Assembly (NCBI GenBank): GCA_947444925.1 | Contig: CANFBW010000014.1 | Span: forward strand, 1-61,231 | Origin: Flavobacteriales bacterium | Lineage (GTDB): Bacteria; Bacteroidota; Bacteroidia; Flavobacteriales_C; GCA-002722245 | Direction: 5' to 3' | Length of the DNA stretch: 61,231 nucleotides | In this document: positions 44,893-54,107 of the stretch, one piece after another | How the letters are laid out: the number at the start of each line of letters is the position of its first letter | Position numbering within the stretch: position 1 is the stretch's first letter | Made by a program: the position numbers and the translations under genes | Notes under the pieces: generated by a model | Told to the model about the DNA's origin: nothing | The model's database searches: none | Seen by the model: only the letters and a program-made list of their open reading frames with translations

Positions 44893-45049
44893 CATATTAT
44901 CGACAATACAAATCATCTATATTCACTGACGAATAAGGCAATTCATCAAACACAATGTAATAAAAGCAACACGATTTGTTCAAGATTTGTTACACACAAA
45001 AATTATCAGTAAATTTTACCCACCTAAGCACAAACACCTAACAATCTAG

Positions 45050-45064
45050 CACCGAATTTCGGTG
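45050..45064. promoter_or_regulatory. Palindrome before the NtrC-type gene
   Basis: CACCGAA-T-TTCGGTG, perfect 7-bp arms, ending 11 bases before the ATG at 45076. It could be an operator or an RNA hairpin that affects the ribosome-binding region. The 150 bases before it are A/T-rich without another feature. Confidence 0.45.
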
Positions 45065-45075
45065 GCATCCAGTTT

Positions 45076-46515
45076 ATGAAAGAAAAAATTCTGATTATTG
45101 AAGACGACCAAGCGTTAAGACAACTTCTTGAGCGTTTCTTGGCTTCAAATGGCTTCAATACGGAAGCCGCCGCCAGCGGAGCAGCAGGCATAGCTGCATT
45201 TCAAAAAGACCCGTCAAACATAGTAGTATGTGATTTCAAATTAGGCGACCTTGAAGCTACAGATGTGCTTCAAAAAATAAAGGAAATTGCACCACAAATT
45301 CCTTTTATCATTATCACAGGATATTCGGATATACGCAATGCAATCAACGTCATTAAACTAGGCGCTCTCGACTACCTCACAAAACCATTGATTCCCGAAG
45401 AACTGCTTCAAATCATCAAAAAGGCGCTACAGCACGAAATACATGAGGAGAGAGGCAATCAAGAAAAAACAAATAAAAAACAAAACAACAATATAAGCGC
45501 CTCCACTGGAAATAACATATTTAGCAATAGTAGTCAGTCTAAAGAGTTACTGCGACAAATTGAACTGGTGGCACCAACCAACTACAGCGTCATCATATAC
45601 GGAGAAAGCGGGGTTGGAAAAGAAGCCGTTGCACAAACCATTCACCGCAGAAGCAATAGGAGTAATGCACCCTTCGTCGCTTTAGATTGCGGAGCCATGT
45701 CAAAGGAGTTGGCCGGAAGCGAGTTGTTTGGCCATGAAAAAGGGGCCTTTACGGGTGCACTTGCAACAAAAATAGGCCAGTTTGAATTGGCTAATGGCGG
45801 CACCTTATTCTTAGATGAAATCGCCAATTTATCTTACGACATTCAGTCTTCACTACTTCGCGTTATACAAGAACGAAAAGCAAAAAGAATAGGTGGAACA
45901 AAAGAAATTCCCTTCGACGTTAGAATCATTGCAGCAAGCAATGAAAATCTAATAGAATGCTGTAAAAAAGGGAAATTCAGAGAAGACCTATTCCATCGAT
46001 TCAATGAATTTCAACTAACCATTGAACCTTTAAGAAAACGCAAAGAAGACATTCTTTTCTACGCCCAATATTTTTTAAAAAATGCAAACAAAGAACTCAA
46101 TAAGAGCATTGAGGGATTTGACGAAGATGTTGAAAATCTATTCGCAAATTATTCGTGGTACGGTAATTTACGAGAAATGAAAAACATCATCCGAAGGTCA
46201 GCATTACTAAGTGAAGGAAAAAATGTAAGTGCAAAAACATTGCCTAGTGACTTTTCAAATGAAGTAAAAACCAGCATGAAGCAAGACTTTGAAAATGCTT
46301 CTGAACTTTTAAACCAAATTCCCGCAGAAAAAAAGGAAAAAAAAACAAATTTAAAAGCGATTGCTCTTGAAGCCGAATACGCTATGATTATAGAGGTGCT
46401 AAAGCAGGTCAACTACAATAAAAGCAAAGCAGCCAAAATCCTGAATGTCAATCGAAAAACACTTTATAATAAAATGAGAAGCTACGATATCGAGGACAGG
46501 GAAATCAGTGAATGA
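45076..46515 (+). CDS. NtrC-family sigma-54-dependent response regulator
   Basis: 479 residues: receiver (about 1-120, phospho-acceptor Asp53 in VVCDFKLG, acidic pair Glu9-Asp11), sigma-54 AAA+ domain (about 145-380) with Walker A GESGVGKE (176-183), the sigma-54 contact loop GAFTGA (223-228) and Walker B GGTLFLDE (241-248), and a C-terminal Fis-type HTH (YNKSKAAKILNVNRKTLYNKM). It activates sigma-54 promoters when phosphorylated. The last bases overlap the kinase gene (ATGA), so kinase and activator are made together and form a two-component pair. Targets are unknown; the adjacent Cbp1-like lipoprotein gene is a candidate. Confidence 0.95.
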   Translation: MKEKILIIEDDQALRQLLERFLASNGFNTEAAASGAAGIAAFQKDPSNIVVCDFKLGDLEATDVLQKIKEIAPQIPFIIITGYSDIRNAINVIKLGALDYLTKPLIPEELLQIIKKALQHEIHEERGNQEKTNKKQNNNISASTGNNIFSNSSQSKELLRQIELVAPTNYSVIIYGESGVGKEAVAQTIHRRSNRSNAPFVALDCGAMSKELAGSELFGHEKGAFTGALATKIGQFELANGGTLFLDEIANLSYDIQSSLLRVIQERKAKRIGGTKEIPFDVRIIAASNENLIECCKKGKFREDLFHRFNEFQLTIEPLRKRKEDILFYAQYFLKNANKELNKSIEGFDEDVENLFANYSWYGNLREMKNIIRRSALLSEGKNVSAKTLPSDFSNEVKTSMKQDFENASELLNQIPAEKKEKKTNLKAIALEAEYAMIIEVLKQVNYNKSKAAKILNVNRKTLYNKMRSYDIEDREISE

Positions 46516-47948
46516 AAAAACAAAAAGCAATAAAAGTACTTTTGATTGAAGACGACGAAGATGACTACGTCCTCTTTAAAAAATTATTGGGGGATATAAA
46601 AAACATTCCCTACCAATTAACATGGGCATCAAACTATGAAAAAGGTTTGGCGCTTATCTCAGAAAAAGCCCATGATATCTATATTTTCGATTATCTGTTA
46701 GGACAAAACACGGCAATCGACTTGCTGATACACTGCAGAGCACTGGAAATCAAAGCGCCAATCATTTTGCTAACCGGCCTTTCAAATCAAGCAGCAGACA
46801 TAGCCGCAATGCAATTGGGCGCAGCGGATTTTTTAGAAAAAGGTGAAATAACCTCCATCACGTTAGAAAGAAGCATGCGTCATGCTGCTGCGCAAGGCGC
46901 CGTGTTGGAAGAACTGAAAGCGAGCGAAAAAAAATTTAGGGGAATTTTTGAACATTCATACGATGTGATCTATTTAGCCAAAGAAGATGGCACCATACTA
47001 GACATTAATCCCTCTGCGCAAAGGGTATTTGGTTACAGCAAAGTAGAACTACTAAAAATGAATGCCGCAAAGCTATACGACAATGAAGAAGATCGCATTA
47101 AACTTTTAAACGACGCACACAAAACTCAAATATCGTCAAACAACGAAATTGTATACCGAGACAAACAGGGCAATAAAAAACATTGCATAGTCAGTGCATC
47201 ATTCCAGGACACAGATGAATTCGGACAACCAACTTATGTCGCCGTAATTAGAGATATAACGCAGCGAAAAAAGATAGAAAAAGAACTGATCATCGCTGAA
47301 AAAAATGCAGTTATTGGCCGTGTTGTTCACACGCTCGCCCATGAAATAAGGAGTCCACTAGCCAGTATATATCTGGCGATAGAATTACTGCAAAAAGAAC
47401 TCAACCACGACCCAATGTACCTAGATATTGTTAAAAGAAGCTCCAGGCAAATCGACAGCATCATCAAAGAATTCCTGCAAAGCGCAACACATCCAGAGGT
47501 TAAAATGCAAAAGCATTCGATTGCAAAAATATTGACTGAAGCCTTAGCGCACGTTAGTGATAGAGCGGCACTTAACAACATCAGCATCGAGAATTCAATG
47601 AATGGAGACAATTGCAACATCATGGCAGATAAAGAAAATCTCAAAATCGCAATCGTTAATATTTTGGTTAATGCCATCGAGGCTGTGGAAAATAAATCAG
47701 GCCGGGTTAAAGTAAAGACAATTCAAACAGGAAAGATGGTCAATATTGAAATTGAAGACAATGGCACAGGAATTCCCGAGAGCAGCTTGAGCAATATCTT
47801 TGAACCCTACTACACCTCAAAAAACAATGGCATGGGACTAGGGCTGGCTGCTACGCACAACATCATTCATTCCCTTAATGGCACAATTGAGGTAGAATCA
47901 GAAGTTGGAAAAGGAACAAAATTCATCATTGGTCTCGAATGCATATAA
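46512..47948 (+). CDS. Cytoplasmic receiver-PAS histidine kinase
   Basis: 478 residues, no membrane segment. Receiver domain (about 6-125) with Asp60 in YIFDYLLG, PAS domain (about 137-255, FEHSYDVIYLAKEDGTILDINPS), HisKA with His277 in TLAHEIRSP, and HATPase with N box NILVNAIEAV, G1 IEDNGTGIP and G2 GMGLGLA. An N-terminal receiver means its activity is itself gated by another kinase; the PAS may bind a small ligand. The overlap with the NtrC-type gene by four bases identifies that protein as its likely output. Confidence 0.93.
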   Translation: MKKQKAIKVLLIEDDEDDYVLFKKLLGDIKNIPYQLTWASNYEKGLALISEKAHDIYIFDYLLGQNTAIDLLIHCRALEIKAPIILLTGLSNQAADIAAMQLGAADFLEKGEITSITLERSMRHAAAQGAVLEELKASEKKFRGIFEHSYDVIYLAKEDGTILDINPSAQRVFGYSKVELLKMNAAKLYDNEEDRIKLLNDAHKTQISSNNEIVYRDKQGNKKHCIVSASFQDTDEFGQPTYVAVIRDITQRKKIEKELIIAEKNAVIGRVVHTLAHEIRSPLASIYLAIELLQKELNHDPMYLDIVKRSSRQIDSIIKEFLQSATHPEVKMQKHSIAKILTEALAHVSDRAALNNISIENSMNGDNCNIMADKENLKIAIVNILVNAIEAVENKSGRVKVKTIQTGKMVNIEIEDNGTGIPESSLSNIFEPYYTSKNNGMGLGLAATHNIIHSLNGTIEVESEVGKGTKFIIGLECI

Positions 47949-48001
47949 GTGCATTTCGATTATCTATCCAAAAAAAAACGAACACACTTTGAGTGGCACT
48001 T

Positions 48002-48026
48002 TTATTTAACAGCGACAGTTAAATAA
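48002..48026. promoter_or_regulatory. Inverted repeat before the Cbp1-like gene
   Basis: TTATTTAAC (48002-48010) and GTTAAATAA (48018-48026), perfect over 9 bp with a 7-base spacer, ending 4 bases before the ATG at 48031. It could be an operator for a dimeric regulator or an attenuating RNA hairpin. The arms resemble the CarH-type sites (TTGTTTAAC) but the spacing differs. Confidence 0.45.
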
Positions 48027-48030
48027 TAAC

Positions 48031-48867
48031 ATGACGCCAACAAGGGCAATATTTTTTTGCACGCTATTGCTCATGAACAACAACTTTTGTTCATGCATGG
48101 AAAAAAGCATAGAAATCAAACAGATCGGTAGTTGTCGCACAACATCAAATGACAGTCAACCAAGGAACTGTGAAATCGATCAACTTTCTTTCGATCTTGA
48201 AGAAATACAAAATGATTTTGATTCAATAGCCAATGTACGCAACAATATTGAAAGTGCGCTAGAGAGCAGCAAAGTAATCAAATCAAACCGAAGAAAAAAC
48301 CAGCACAACATTGCACCAATCAACGATTTAACCGCATCAACGCTTAAAAAAATAAAACGTCTAAATCAAAAACTAAAACATATAGACCCACAACAATCAT
48401 TCATTCAAAAAAAAATTGACGAAATCAATAAACAACTATTGTACACAGGCAATCTAGTAGCGCTAAAAAACAAAGACAATATCTCAAAAACACACAGGAA
48501 AACTATGTACAAAGCTATAATTGAGGAAGAAAAAAAAACTTCACGTCGGAAAACAACACACAAATCCTACTATATTTTTGCAAGTAAAAAAGCTCTAAAC
48601 AGTAATAAATTAAGCAGTACTAAAAATACGATTTCACAACTTGGTCAAACTGAAAAAATGACTGCCACAATACACCATAAAGTTTTAACTGACATCGACT
48701 ACGTCCTAGGTACAAACATCTATTTCAGTTCTAAAAAACCAAAAATACTAAGCACGCACACCATATCCAGCTACAAACTTAAAAAAAGAGGAAACGCATG
48801 TGTTTTGAAAATTGAAAATCCAGATTTGTTTTGGAGCAAAAGCAAGCTACTTGTCATTGAAAAATAG
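48031..48867 (+). CDS. Cbp1-family (collagen-binding adhesin-like) protein
   Basis: 278 residues with a hydrophobic N terminus and a Cys-containing end of the signal (NNNFCSCME), so a lipoprotein is possible. A Ser/Asn-rich coiled-coil segment (about 50-155, including DLTASTLKKIKRLNQKLKHI) is followed by the conserved C-terminal domain: KSYYIFASKKALNSN, VLTDIDYVLGTNIYF, SSYKL and IENPDLFWSKSKLLVI. That tail is characteristic of the Bacteroidota Cbp1 family, named after a proposed collagen-binding glycoprotein; real binding is uncertain. The coiled coil is shorter than is usual for the family. Many Lys, Asn and Ser residues give it a composition unlike the flanking kinases. Confidence 0.75.
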   Translation: MTPTRAIFFCTLLLMNNNFCSCMEKSIEIKQIGSCRTTSNDSQPRNCEIDQLSFDLEEIQNDFDSIANVRNNIESALESSKVIKSNRRKNQHNIAPINDLTASTLKKIKRLNQKLKHIDPQQSFIQKKIDEINKQLLYTGNLVALKNKDNISKTHRKTMYKAIIEEEKKTSRRKTTHKSYYIFASKKALNSNKLSSTKNTISQLGQTEKMTATIHHKVLTDIDYVLGTNIYFSSKKPKILSTHTISSYKLKKRGNACVLKIENPDLFWSKSKLLVIEK

Positions 48868-49052
48868 GAAAATATTAAGGGTATTCAAAACACACTGTTT
48901 TCTAACAAATGAAAAAGAAAATTTCAATTGCTAAAAAAATACTCGCAATGTGAAATATCATATACAAAAAATGAAAAAACACACATCCTTTGTGCTTTTC
49001 AACCATGGCACATTTTTATCAAAGCAGTAGCATAACCTTTAAAAAAGAAAAC

Positions 49053-49172
49053 ATGAATGCGATGCAAAAAAAGAACTGCTTAATGTGCAGTAAAACAACA
49101 AAAAACAACAAACATTCAATTTTCAACCAAATCAATTCTTCTCAAAAAAGAAAAAAAAAGAAAAGAGAGTAG
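49053..49172 (+). CDS. Possible 39-residue Lys-rich small protein
   Basis: ATG at 49053 to TAG at 49172. An N-terminal CLMC pair is followed by a strongly basic tail (SSQKRKKKKRE). The upstream bases AAAAAAGAAAAC could serve as a weak A-rich ribosome-binding region, and a good terminator follows 45 bp later. In such A/T-rich sequence a short open frame is expected by chance, so the case is weak. The frame can be extended to an ATG at 48990. Confidence 0.3.
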   Translation: MNAMQKKNCLMCSKTTKNNKHSIFNQINSSQKRKKKKRE

Positions 49173-49217
49173 CCGTTCTTTGAAAGAACTTTCTAGTAAA
49201 GTCAACTACAAATTTCC

Positions 49218-49252
49218 AAAAAAAGGGGGCAACAATTGTTGCTCCCTTTTTC
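49218..49252. terminator. Strong terminator-like hairpin
   Basis: AAAAGGGGGCAACA pairs with TGTTGCTCCCTTTT around AATT, with A-run on the left and TTTTTCCTTTTT on the right. It ends plus-strand transcripts from the Cbp1-like region and could also work on the other strand. Confidence 0.75.
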
Positions 49253-49668
49253 CTTTTTAACAGGATACATTACAAATCACTTATGGGCGCATTGCGCGAT
49301 CACAACAATTAAATTAATCTTTTAACAAAAAGATTCGAAAAAGAAAGCACCATTTATCAAACTATTTCAACAAGCATTATTTTGATGGTATTTAAAATTT
49401 AGAGAAACAATCCATAATCAAGCTAGCAAAATTATCCTAACATCGATAGCACCTGTTCAGGTGCAATTCGCGAATATTACTTTGTTGAGTAACCATCCCC
49501 AATCGCACCAATTAATTTAAGTATATAACGATAGATCCTTCGTCAAATCACTATCATTGTTGCGGCCTATCAATACCTCAATTCAAAAAATAAAAAAAAC
49601 AAATCAAACGTAACTTCATTAAAACAAATTCAAATCAATTGTGGAATCACAAATTTGGATTTGCTAAA
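49253..49668. other. Gene-free A/T-rich stretch with one palindrome
   Basis: No supported coding frame. A perfect palindrome GCACCTG-TT-CAGGTGC lies at 49449-49464. The remainder is low-complexity A/T sequence. Confidence 0.4.
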
Positions 49669-49740
49669 TAGAAAAAAGCGGGTCCCCGCATTTAACCCGC
49701 TTTCTTCCCGCCCAGAAAGCAAAGCTTTTTGGGTTATTGG
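49669..49740 (-). ncRNA. Candidate small RNA: double hairpin with U-tail
   Basis: Read on the minus strand, a hairpin of 10-bp stem and 3-base loop (49711-49733, CCCAAAAAGC/GCTTTCTGGG) is followed by a second with a perfect 9-bp stem (49675-49703, AAAGCGGGT/ACCCGCTTT) that ends in a T-run, an ordinary intrinsic terminator. No gene lies upstream on this strand within 4.7 kb, so the terminator must belong to an unannotated transcript starting somewhere between 49740 and about 50050. The 5' end is not defined and no family is recognised. Confidence 0.35.
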
Positions 49741-50139
49741 ACTTTGTATATCCTTACGTTCTAAATCTCTTTAGACAAAAACGTTATTCGCTTTTGCATT
49801 CAATTTTAAAAAAACATACCAATACAAATCAATGGCTTTCCATAGGAAAATGACGCATTTGTTTCTCAACTTTTAATCAACTAATGACCAAATAATTACC
49901 ACATTAAACAAACAGAGACACACATTATTGCAGTTTCTGTCGCTATTCTGAAAAATACAACCATACAAGTACTAATGAATTTTTCACAATAGAAGGCACT
50001 ATAAACCCGCTCAACAAATTATTTTTCCCCTACGAATGTAATCAATAGAGGTTTAGTGATTGAGCCACCGCCACTCAGAAAAGTGTGTTGGCACAAAAAT
50101 ATAGCGCAAAGAGGAAAACACTCCAAAACACAACAACCA
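49741..50139. other. Gene-free A/T-rich stretch upstream of the membrane protein
   Basis: No convincing gene on either strand. It may contain promoters for the plus-strand signalling operon and for the candidate minus-strand RNA, but no box pair stands out. Confidence 0.35.
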
Positions 50140-50751
50140 ATGCGCCACAAAACCCATCAGTCGAAGCAAAATAAATCCATCAAATATCCAGCTTTTGAAA
50201 TGATATGGTTGCTAATTGCACTCGCATCACTATTGGTTCCCACTATACCTGTATCCGTCGTCATTGGAAGAAAACAGAAAATGCTAAACAACTCTACTAC
50301 AAATCACGGCTTACCTAAAACTGGAACGCATAATGAATTGCGACCAACCACAAAGCCGCTTGGAGAATATTCGTTCAATACAAAAAATATTGATGCAACA
50401 AATCATATAGCCACTGTATTTTCAAAACAGAAATCAAAATACAATGGGGAATTCACGAACCAACTGGGGACAAAAACGTCAAACTCAATGAATTTGGCAA
50501 GCACCCTCCCAAATAAAGACAACAACCTAGATGAAATTAAAATAAACCTAATTTATTTAGAATACCTCAAGGAGTCGTTAAGTCAGCATATTATCAATTA
50601 CAAATACTTAAGCCATCTAACAACAAGTACTCAACTCAAAAACTGGATAGAACAAAAAATAATCGAATATTCGCAGCAGCAAAAAGACATACAAAGTCTT
50701 CAAGAAAAACACAGCAAGTACAATGTATCAGACAATAGAAAAATAAATTAA
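50140..50751 (+). CDS. Single-pass membrane hypothetical protein
   Basis: 203 residues from the ATG at 50140 (a GTG at 50056 would add 28). A basic N terminus precedes one membrane segment (MIWLLIALASLLVPTIPVSVVIG, here split about 22-44), then a long Asn/Thr/Ser-rich linker (about 50-135) and a helical C-terminal part (LIYLEYLKESLSQHI; WIEQKIIEYSQQQKDIQSLQ). The positive-inside rule puts the C-terminal part outside the cytoplasm. No family recognised. It lies 55 bp before the ATPase-less kinase gene, so it may supply the sensor part that protein lacks; this is inference from position only. Confidence 0.55.
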   Translation: MRHKTHQSKQNKSIKYPAFEMIWLLIALASLLVPTIPVSVVIGRKQKMLNNSTTNHGLPKTGTHNELRPTTKPLGEYSFNTKNIDATNHIATVFSKQKSKYNGEFTNQLGTKTSNSMNLASTLPNKDNNLDEIKINLIYLEYLKESLSQHIINYKYLSHLTTSTQLKNWIEQKIIEYSQQQKDIQSLQEKHSKYNVSDNRKIN

Positions 50752-50806
50752 GTCGCAAGAAACAAAAGATATAAAAATGTATGCGCCCTGAAAAAAATGG
50801 AAGAAA

Positions 50807-52771
50807 ATGAAAAATAAAAAAACAAAACTGTGCGATGAGCTAGAAAGAATTTACTTACACTCATCTTTTAAAGAAAACCCAAAATTCATTACACTACCGA
50901 GATCCAAACATGAACAAGACATTTATTTACCGAGCGAATGGCGACTTAAAATCATATCTCCTATTTGCTCCAAAGCATATTTGTTCGAATATTTTGTGCG
51001 ACAAAATCAACCAACAATCAAAACACAAAAATGCGATGAAGCAAAAAAAATTCGTAATAAAATAATTCCTTACAAAATAATCTATCAAAACACATTGAAC
51101 ACAAAACCAATATTTAAAAAATCTCTATTAAGAGAAGAAAAAAAAAATTATTCATTCCATTCTGAAAAAGAAAATTCAGCTTCTTTATCACTGATCTCTC
51201 ACGAATTACGAACACCACTCAACAGTATTCTTGTACTAGCAGAACAATTTTGCAAAAACCCCGAAAACAACTTAAATGAGCAGCAATTAATCTATGCAAA
51301 AGCCATTAAAGATAGTGGACACGCATTGCTTAAAATTTTGAGTCATTACATCGAAATGAGTCGAATTGTTGGCAATTCAGATGTTGGCGGAAATTTTACC
51401 GAAAACATTGCCCAAACACTTTCGAAAAAAAATTTCTCAAATTTAATTTCCAGTGAATTTATTGACCCTACGAAAGAGAACTTACCCGCAACTATCGATC
51501 ACAAAAAAACCCAATTAACACATGAGAAAAACGATGAAAAAAGCGCGCAAAAAAAAGAAATTTTCGAACAGCATTCGCAGGTGAAAACGCAAAATAAAAT
51601 CGTTACAAAACATAAATTAGTAATTTTCGACATTGGCATCAATTCGGCCAAACAACTAAACACAATCGCAATAGAAAAAGGCTATGACACATTAATTATA
51701 ATGGAATTAGACTTGCTTTTTGAAGCCCTTTATCACTCAAATACGGCAGCAATATTCCTTGAAATAAATACTTTGGAATCCCTGGGATGGAAAGCATTAC
51801 AACACATTAAAAATAGTTTTCAGTTCAGGGGAATTCCTATCTATTTAAGCACCTCAAATCAGTTGCAGAAAATCTTGTTAAAAAAAGGGATCAATGCATT
51901 TATAAAAGATATAAACGACATGAAAGAATTGGAGCAACTTTTTCTTTCGATTTCAAAAAACGGCAATTCAACTAGCAAAAATATTTTGATTGTAGATGTG
52001 CGGAGAAACAAGCTTGAAAATTTCGATAAAAAATTCAGTATTGAAGGACTTAGTTTGCACATTGCCAAAAGCCTGTCTGAACTCCGTCAAAAACTCAAAG
52101 AACATCTCGATATAATTCTAATACTCGATCAAGAAGCACAAGACTGGGGGAAAGAAGTACCAAAACACATAAGAAGTATCGCACCCAATTGTATCATTTT
52201 ATTCCATTCAACAACTGAAACATTCCCGGAGCGAACAAAAAAAAATCCATATTTAAAAAGACAGACTGCAAGTGAGACGACACATTCCATTGATCAGCTT
52301 TTGGACGAAACGCTTCTCGCAGTAAATTTTAATCATAAACATTTAAGCAGCGAAAAAAAAAGAGTACTGGAGAACATCCGGATGAAAAATGACGTACTAA
52401 GTGGAAAAACAATACTCATTGTAGACGATGATGTGCGCAATGTTTTTGCCATCAACACTGTACTAGAAAGATTTAACATCAATGTAATTTCAGCAGATAG
52501 TGGTCAAGCAGCGCTAAAGCTGCTCAATGAAAATAAAAACATAGATATGTTGCTGATGGATATGCTAATGCCTGGAATGAGCGGTTATCAAACCATTAAA
52601 AAACTTCGCAGTCAAAACACGAAACCACACCTTCCTATTATCGCGCTTACCGCAATGACAATGCTCGGTGACAAAAAAAAATGTTTAGATGCAGGCGCTA
52701 ACGACTATATCAGCAAACCTATTAAAATGGATTTCCTCTTGTGGAAAATGAGAAATCACTTTTTGAAATGA
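50807..52771 (+). CDS. Hybrid-kinase relic: HisKA plus three receivers, no ATPase domain
   Basis: 654 residues. After ~120 Lys-rich residues comes a good phospho-acceptor helix, LISHELRTPLNSI (His132), and its partner helix (to about 188). The HATPase domain that should follow is absent: residues 190-268 are a low-complexity linker with no DxGxG or GxGLGL box. Then come receiver-like domain 1 (269-385, Glu319 where Asp is expected), receiver-like domain 2 (391-500, only one acidic residue in IVDVRR) and a canonical receiver 3 (534-654, Asp540/541, Asp585 in LLMDMLMPG, Lys637). The order HisKA-(HATPase)-REC-REC-REC is that of large hybrid kinases, so this looks like such a protein after loss of catalysis, yet the frame is intact. 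The next gene supplies a full kinase. Confidence 0.82.
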   Translation: MKNKKTKLCDELERIYLHSSFKENPKFITLPRSKHEQDIYLPSEWRLKIISPICSKAYLFEYFVRQNQPTIKTQKCDEAKKIRNKIIPYKIIYQNTLNTKPIFKKSLLREEKKNYSFHSEKENSASLSLISHELRTPLNSILVLAEQFCKNPENNLNEQQLIYAKAIKDSGHALLKILSHYIEMSRIVGNSDVGGNFTENIAQTLSKKNFSNLISSEFIDPTKENLPATIDHKKTQLTHEKNDEKSAQKKEIFEQHSQVKTQNKIVTKHKLVIFDIGINSAKQLNTIAIEKGYDTLIIMELDLLFEALYHSNTAAIFLEINTLESLGWKALQHIKNSFQFRGIPIYLSTSNQLQKILLKKGINAFIKDINDMKELEQLFLSISKNGNSTSKNILIVDVRRNKLENFDKKFSIEGLSLHIAKSLSELRQKLKEHLDIILILDQEAQDWGKEVPKHIRSIAPNCIILFHSTTETFPERTKKNPYLKRQTASETTHSIDQLLDETLLAVNFNHKHLSSEKKRVLENIRMKNDVLSGKTILIVDDDVRNVFAINTVLERFNINVISADSGQAALKLLNENKNIDMLLMDMLMPGMSGYQTIKKLRSQNTKPHLPIIALTAMTMLGDKKKCLDAGANDYISKPIKMDFLLWKMRNHFLK

Positions 52772-52791
52772 AATAGCACCAATCGCTTATT

Positions 52792-54066
52792 ATGGTAAAA
52801 ATTCTCTTAGTTGACGACAAAACAGAAAATCTTCTTTCACTAAAAAGTATTTTCTACAGTGAAAACTATCAAATTGTCACTGCAAATTCTGGCATGGCCG
52901 CCTTAAAAATACTGCTCACTGAATTAGATTTTGCGCTCATTCTAATGGATATAGAAATGCCTGAAATGAATGGATTTGAAACTGCTGCACTTATACACAG
53001 CCGAGACAAACTCGAACACATTCCCATTGTATTTATTACAGCACACAGTCATGCCGACACCCAAATTTACGAAGGTTACTTATGTGGTGCAGTGGACTAT
53101 ATCTACAAACCTATTCACCCGCAACTGCTTTTGGCCAAAACAAAAGTATTTGTAGAGTTGCACCAAAAAAACAGGCAATTGTACGAACAGGAACAAATAC
53201 TATTAGGTATTAACAAGCGCCTAGAACTAGCAAACTACAATATGTCGCGTTCTGAAAGTGAAGTAAAAGAACTGAATACCCAACTGCAAAAAAACATATC
53301 CGAACTGGAACTAAGTAACAAAGAACTTGATAGTTTCGCATACATGGTTGCCCATGACTTACAAGAGCCAATCAGAAAAATAAAAACATACAATGACCAT
53401 TTAAAAACAAAGTTAATCCAAGCTGATGAAGAAAGTTTGATGACCATTACTAAAACTCAAATTGCGTGCAAACGAATGCAACGATTAATCAATGAAATTT
53501 TTTCTTTCAGTAAAATCACAGCTTCAGCAGAACGCCAAACATGGAGCGATCTCAACGCACTCATGCATGAAGTGTTGTTGGACATGGATCTACTCATGCA
53601 GGAAAGCAATGCGATCGTAATTTTGAACCCACTTCCTTGCATGTTCGTTTATCCAAACCACATTAAATCACTCTTTTACAACCTCATAAGCAACAGTATT
53701 AAATACGCGAAAATAGGTTGTGCTCCAGAAATAAAAATTACATTCAGTCCAGTTACAACTGGTATGCAAAATGAAATAAATGAACCATATTGTACCATTC
53801 AATTCGAAGACAACGGAATTGGTTTCAATCAAAATTTAGCTGAAGAAATATTCTTGCTTTTCAATCGTTTGCAAACCGACAGGACAGGAAATGGCATTGG
53901 ACTTGCGATATGCAAAAAAATAGTTAGTCAACATCAAGGGAAAATTACTGCGACGAGCGAAATCAATAAAGGCAGCATTTTTAAAATCACATTTCCACGT
54001 GAATTAATTCGTGCCGAAAAAGACCTTCACCTATTACCGGTTAGCAAATACAGCACATCAAAATAA
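52792..54066 (+). CDS. Receiver-histidine kinase (REC-coiled coil-HisKA-HATPase)
   Basis: 424 residues, cytoplasmic. Receiver (about 1-120, phospho-acceptor Asp53 in LMDIEMPEMNG), a coiled coil (about 122-180), HisKA with His188 in MVAHDLQEPIRK, and HATPase with N box NLISNSIKYA, G1 EDNGIGF and G2 GNGIGLAICKKIV. Such receiver-kinases usually sit directly behind a large hybrid kinase and take signals from it; here the partner upstream (20-bp gap) has no ATPase domain, so phosphate flow may run the other way. Confidence 0.93.
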   Translation: MVKILLVDDKTENLLSLKSIFYSENYQIVTANSGMAALKILLTELDFALILMDIEMPEMNGFETAALIHSRDKLEHIPIVFITAHSHADTQIYEGYLCGAVDYIYKPIHPQLLLAKTKVFVELHQKNRQLYEQEQILLGINKRLELANYNMSRSESEVKELNTQLQKNISELELSNKELDSFAYMVAHDLQEPIRKIKTYNDHLKTKLIQADEESLMTITKTQIACKRMQRLINEIFSFSKITASAERQTWSDLNALMHEVLLDMDLLMQESNAIVILNPLPCMFVYPNHIKSLFYNLISNSIKYAKIGCAPEIKITFSPVTTGMQNEINEPYCTIQFEDNGIGFNQNLAEEIFLLFNRLQTDRTGNGIGLAICKKIVSQHQGKITATSEINKGSIFKITFPRELIRAEKDLHLLPVSKYSTSK

Positions 54067-54107
54067 AAATAAACAGCGTTCAAAAGCATAGAAAATATCA
54101 TTAAACG

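Noticed and set aside
47993-48012. Possible sigma-54 promoter TGGCACTTTTATTTAA before the Cbp1-like gene
   Set aside because: The -24 GG is present but the -12 position has TA instead of GC at the required spacing.
50088-50106. Possible sigma-54 promoter TTGGCACAAAAATATAGC
   Set aside because: The GG to GC distance is 12 bases rather than 10, so it does not fit.
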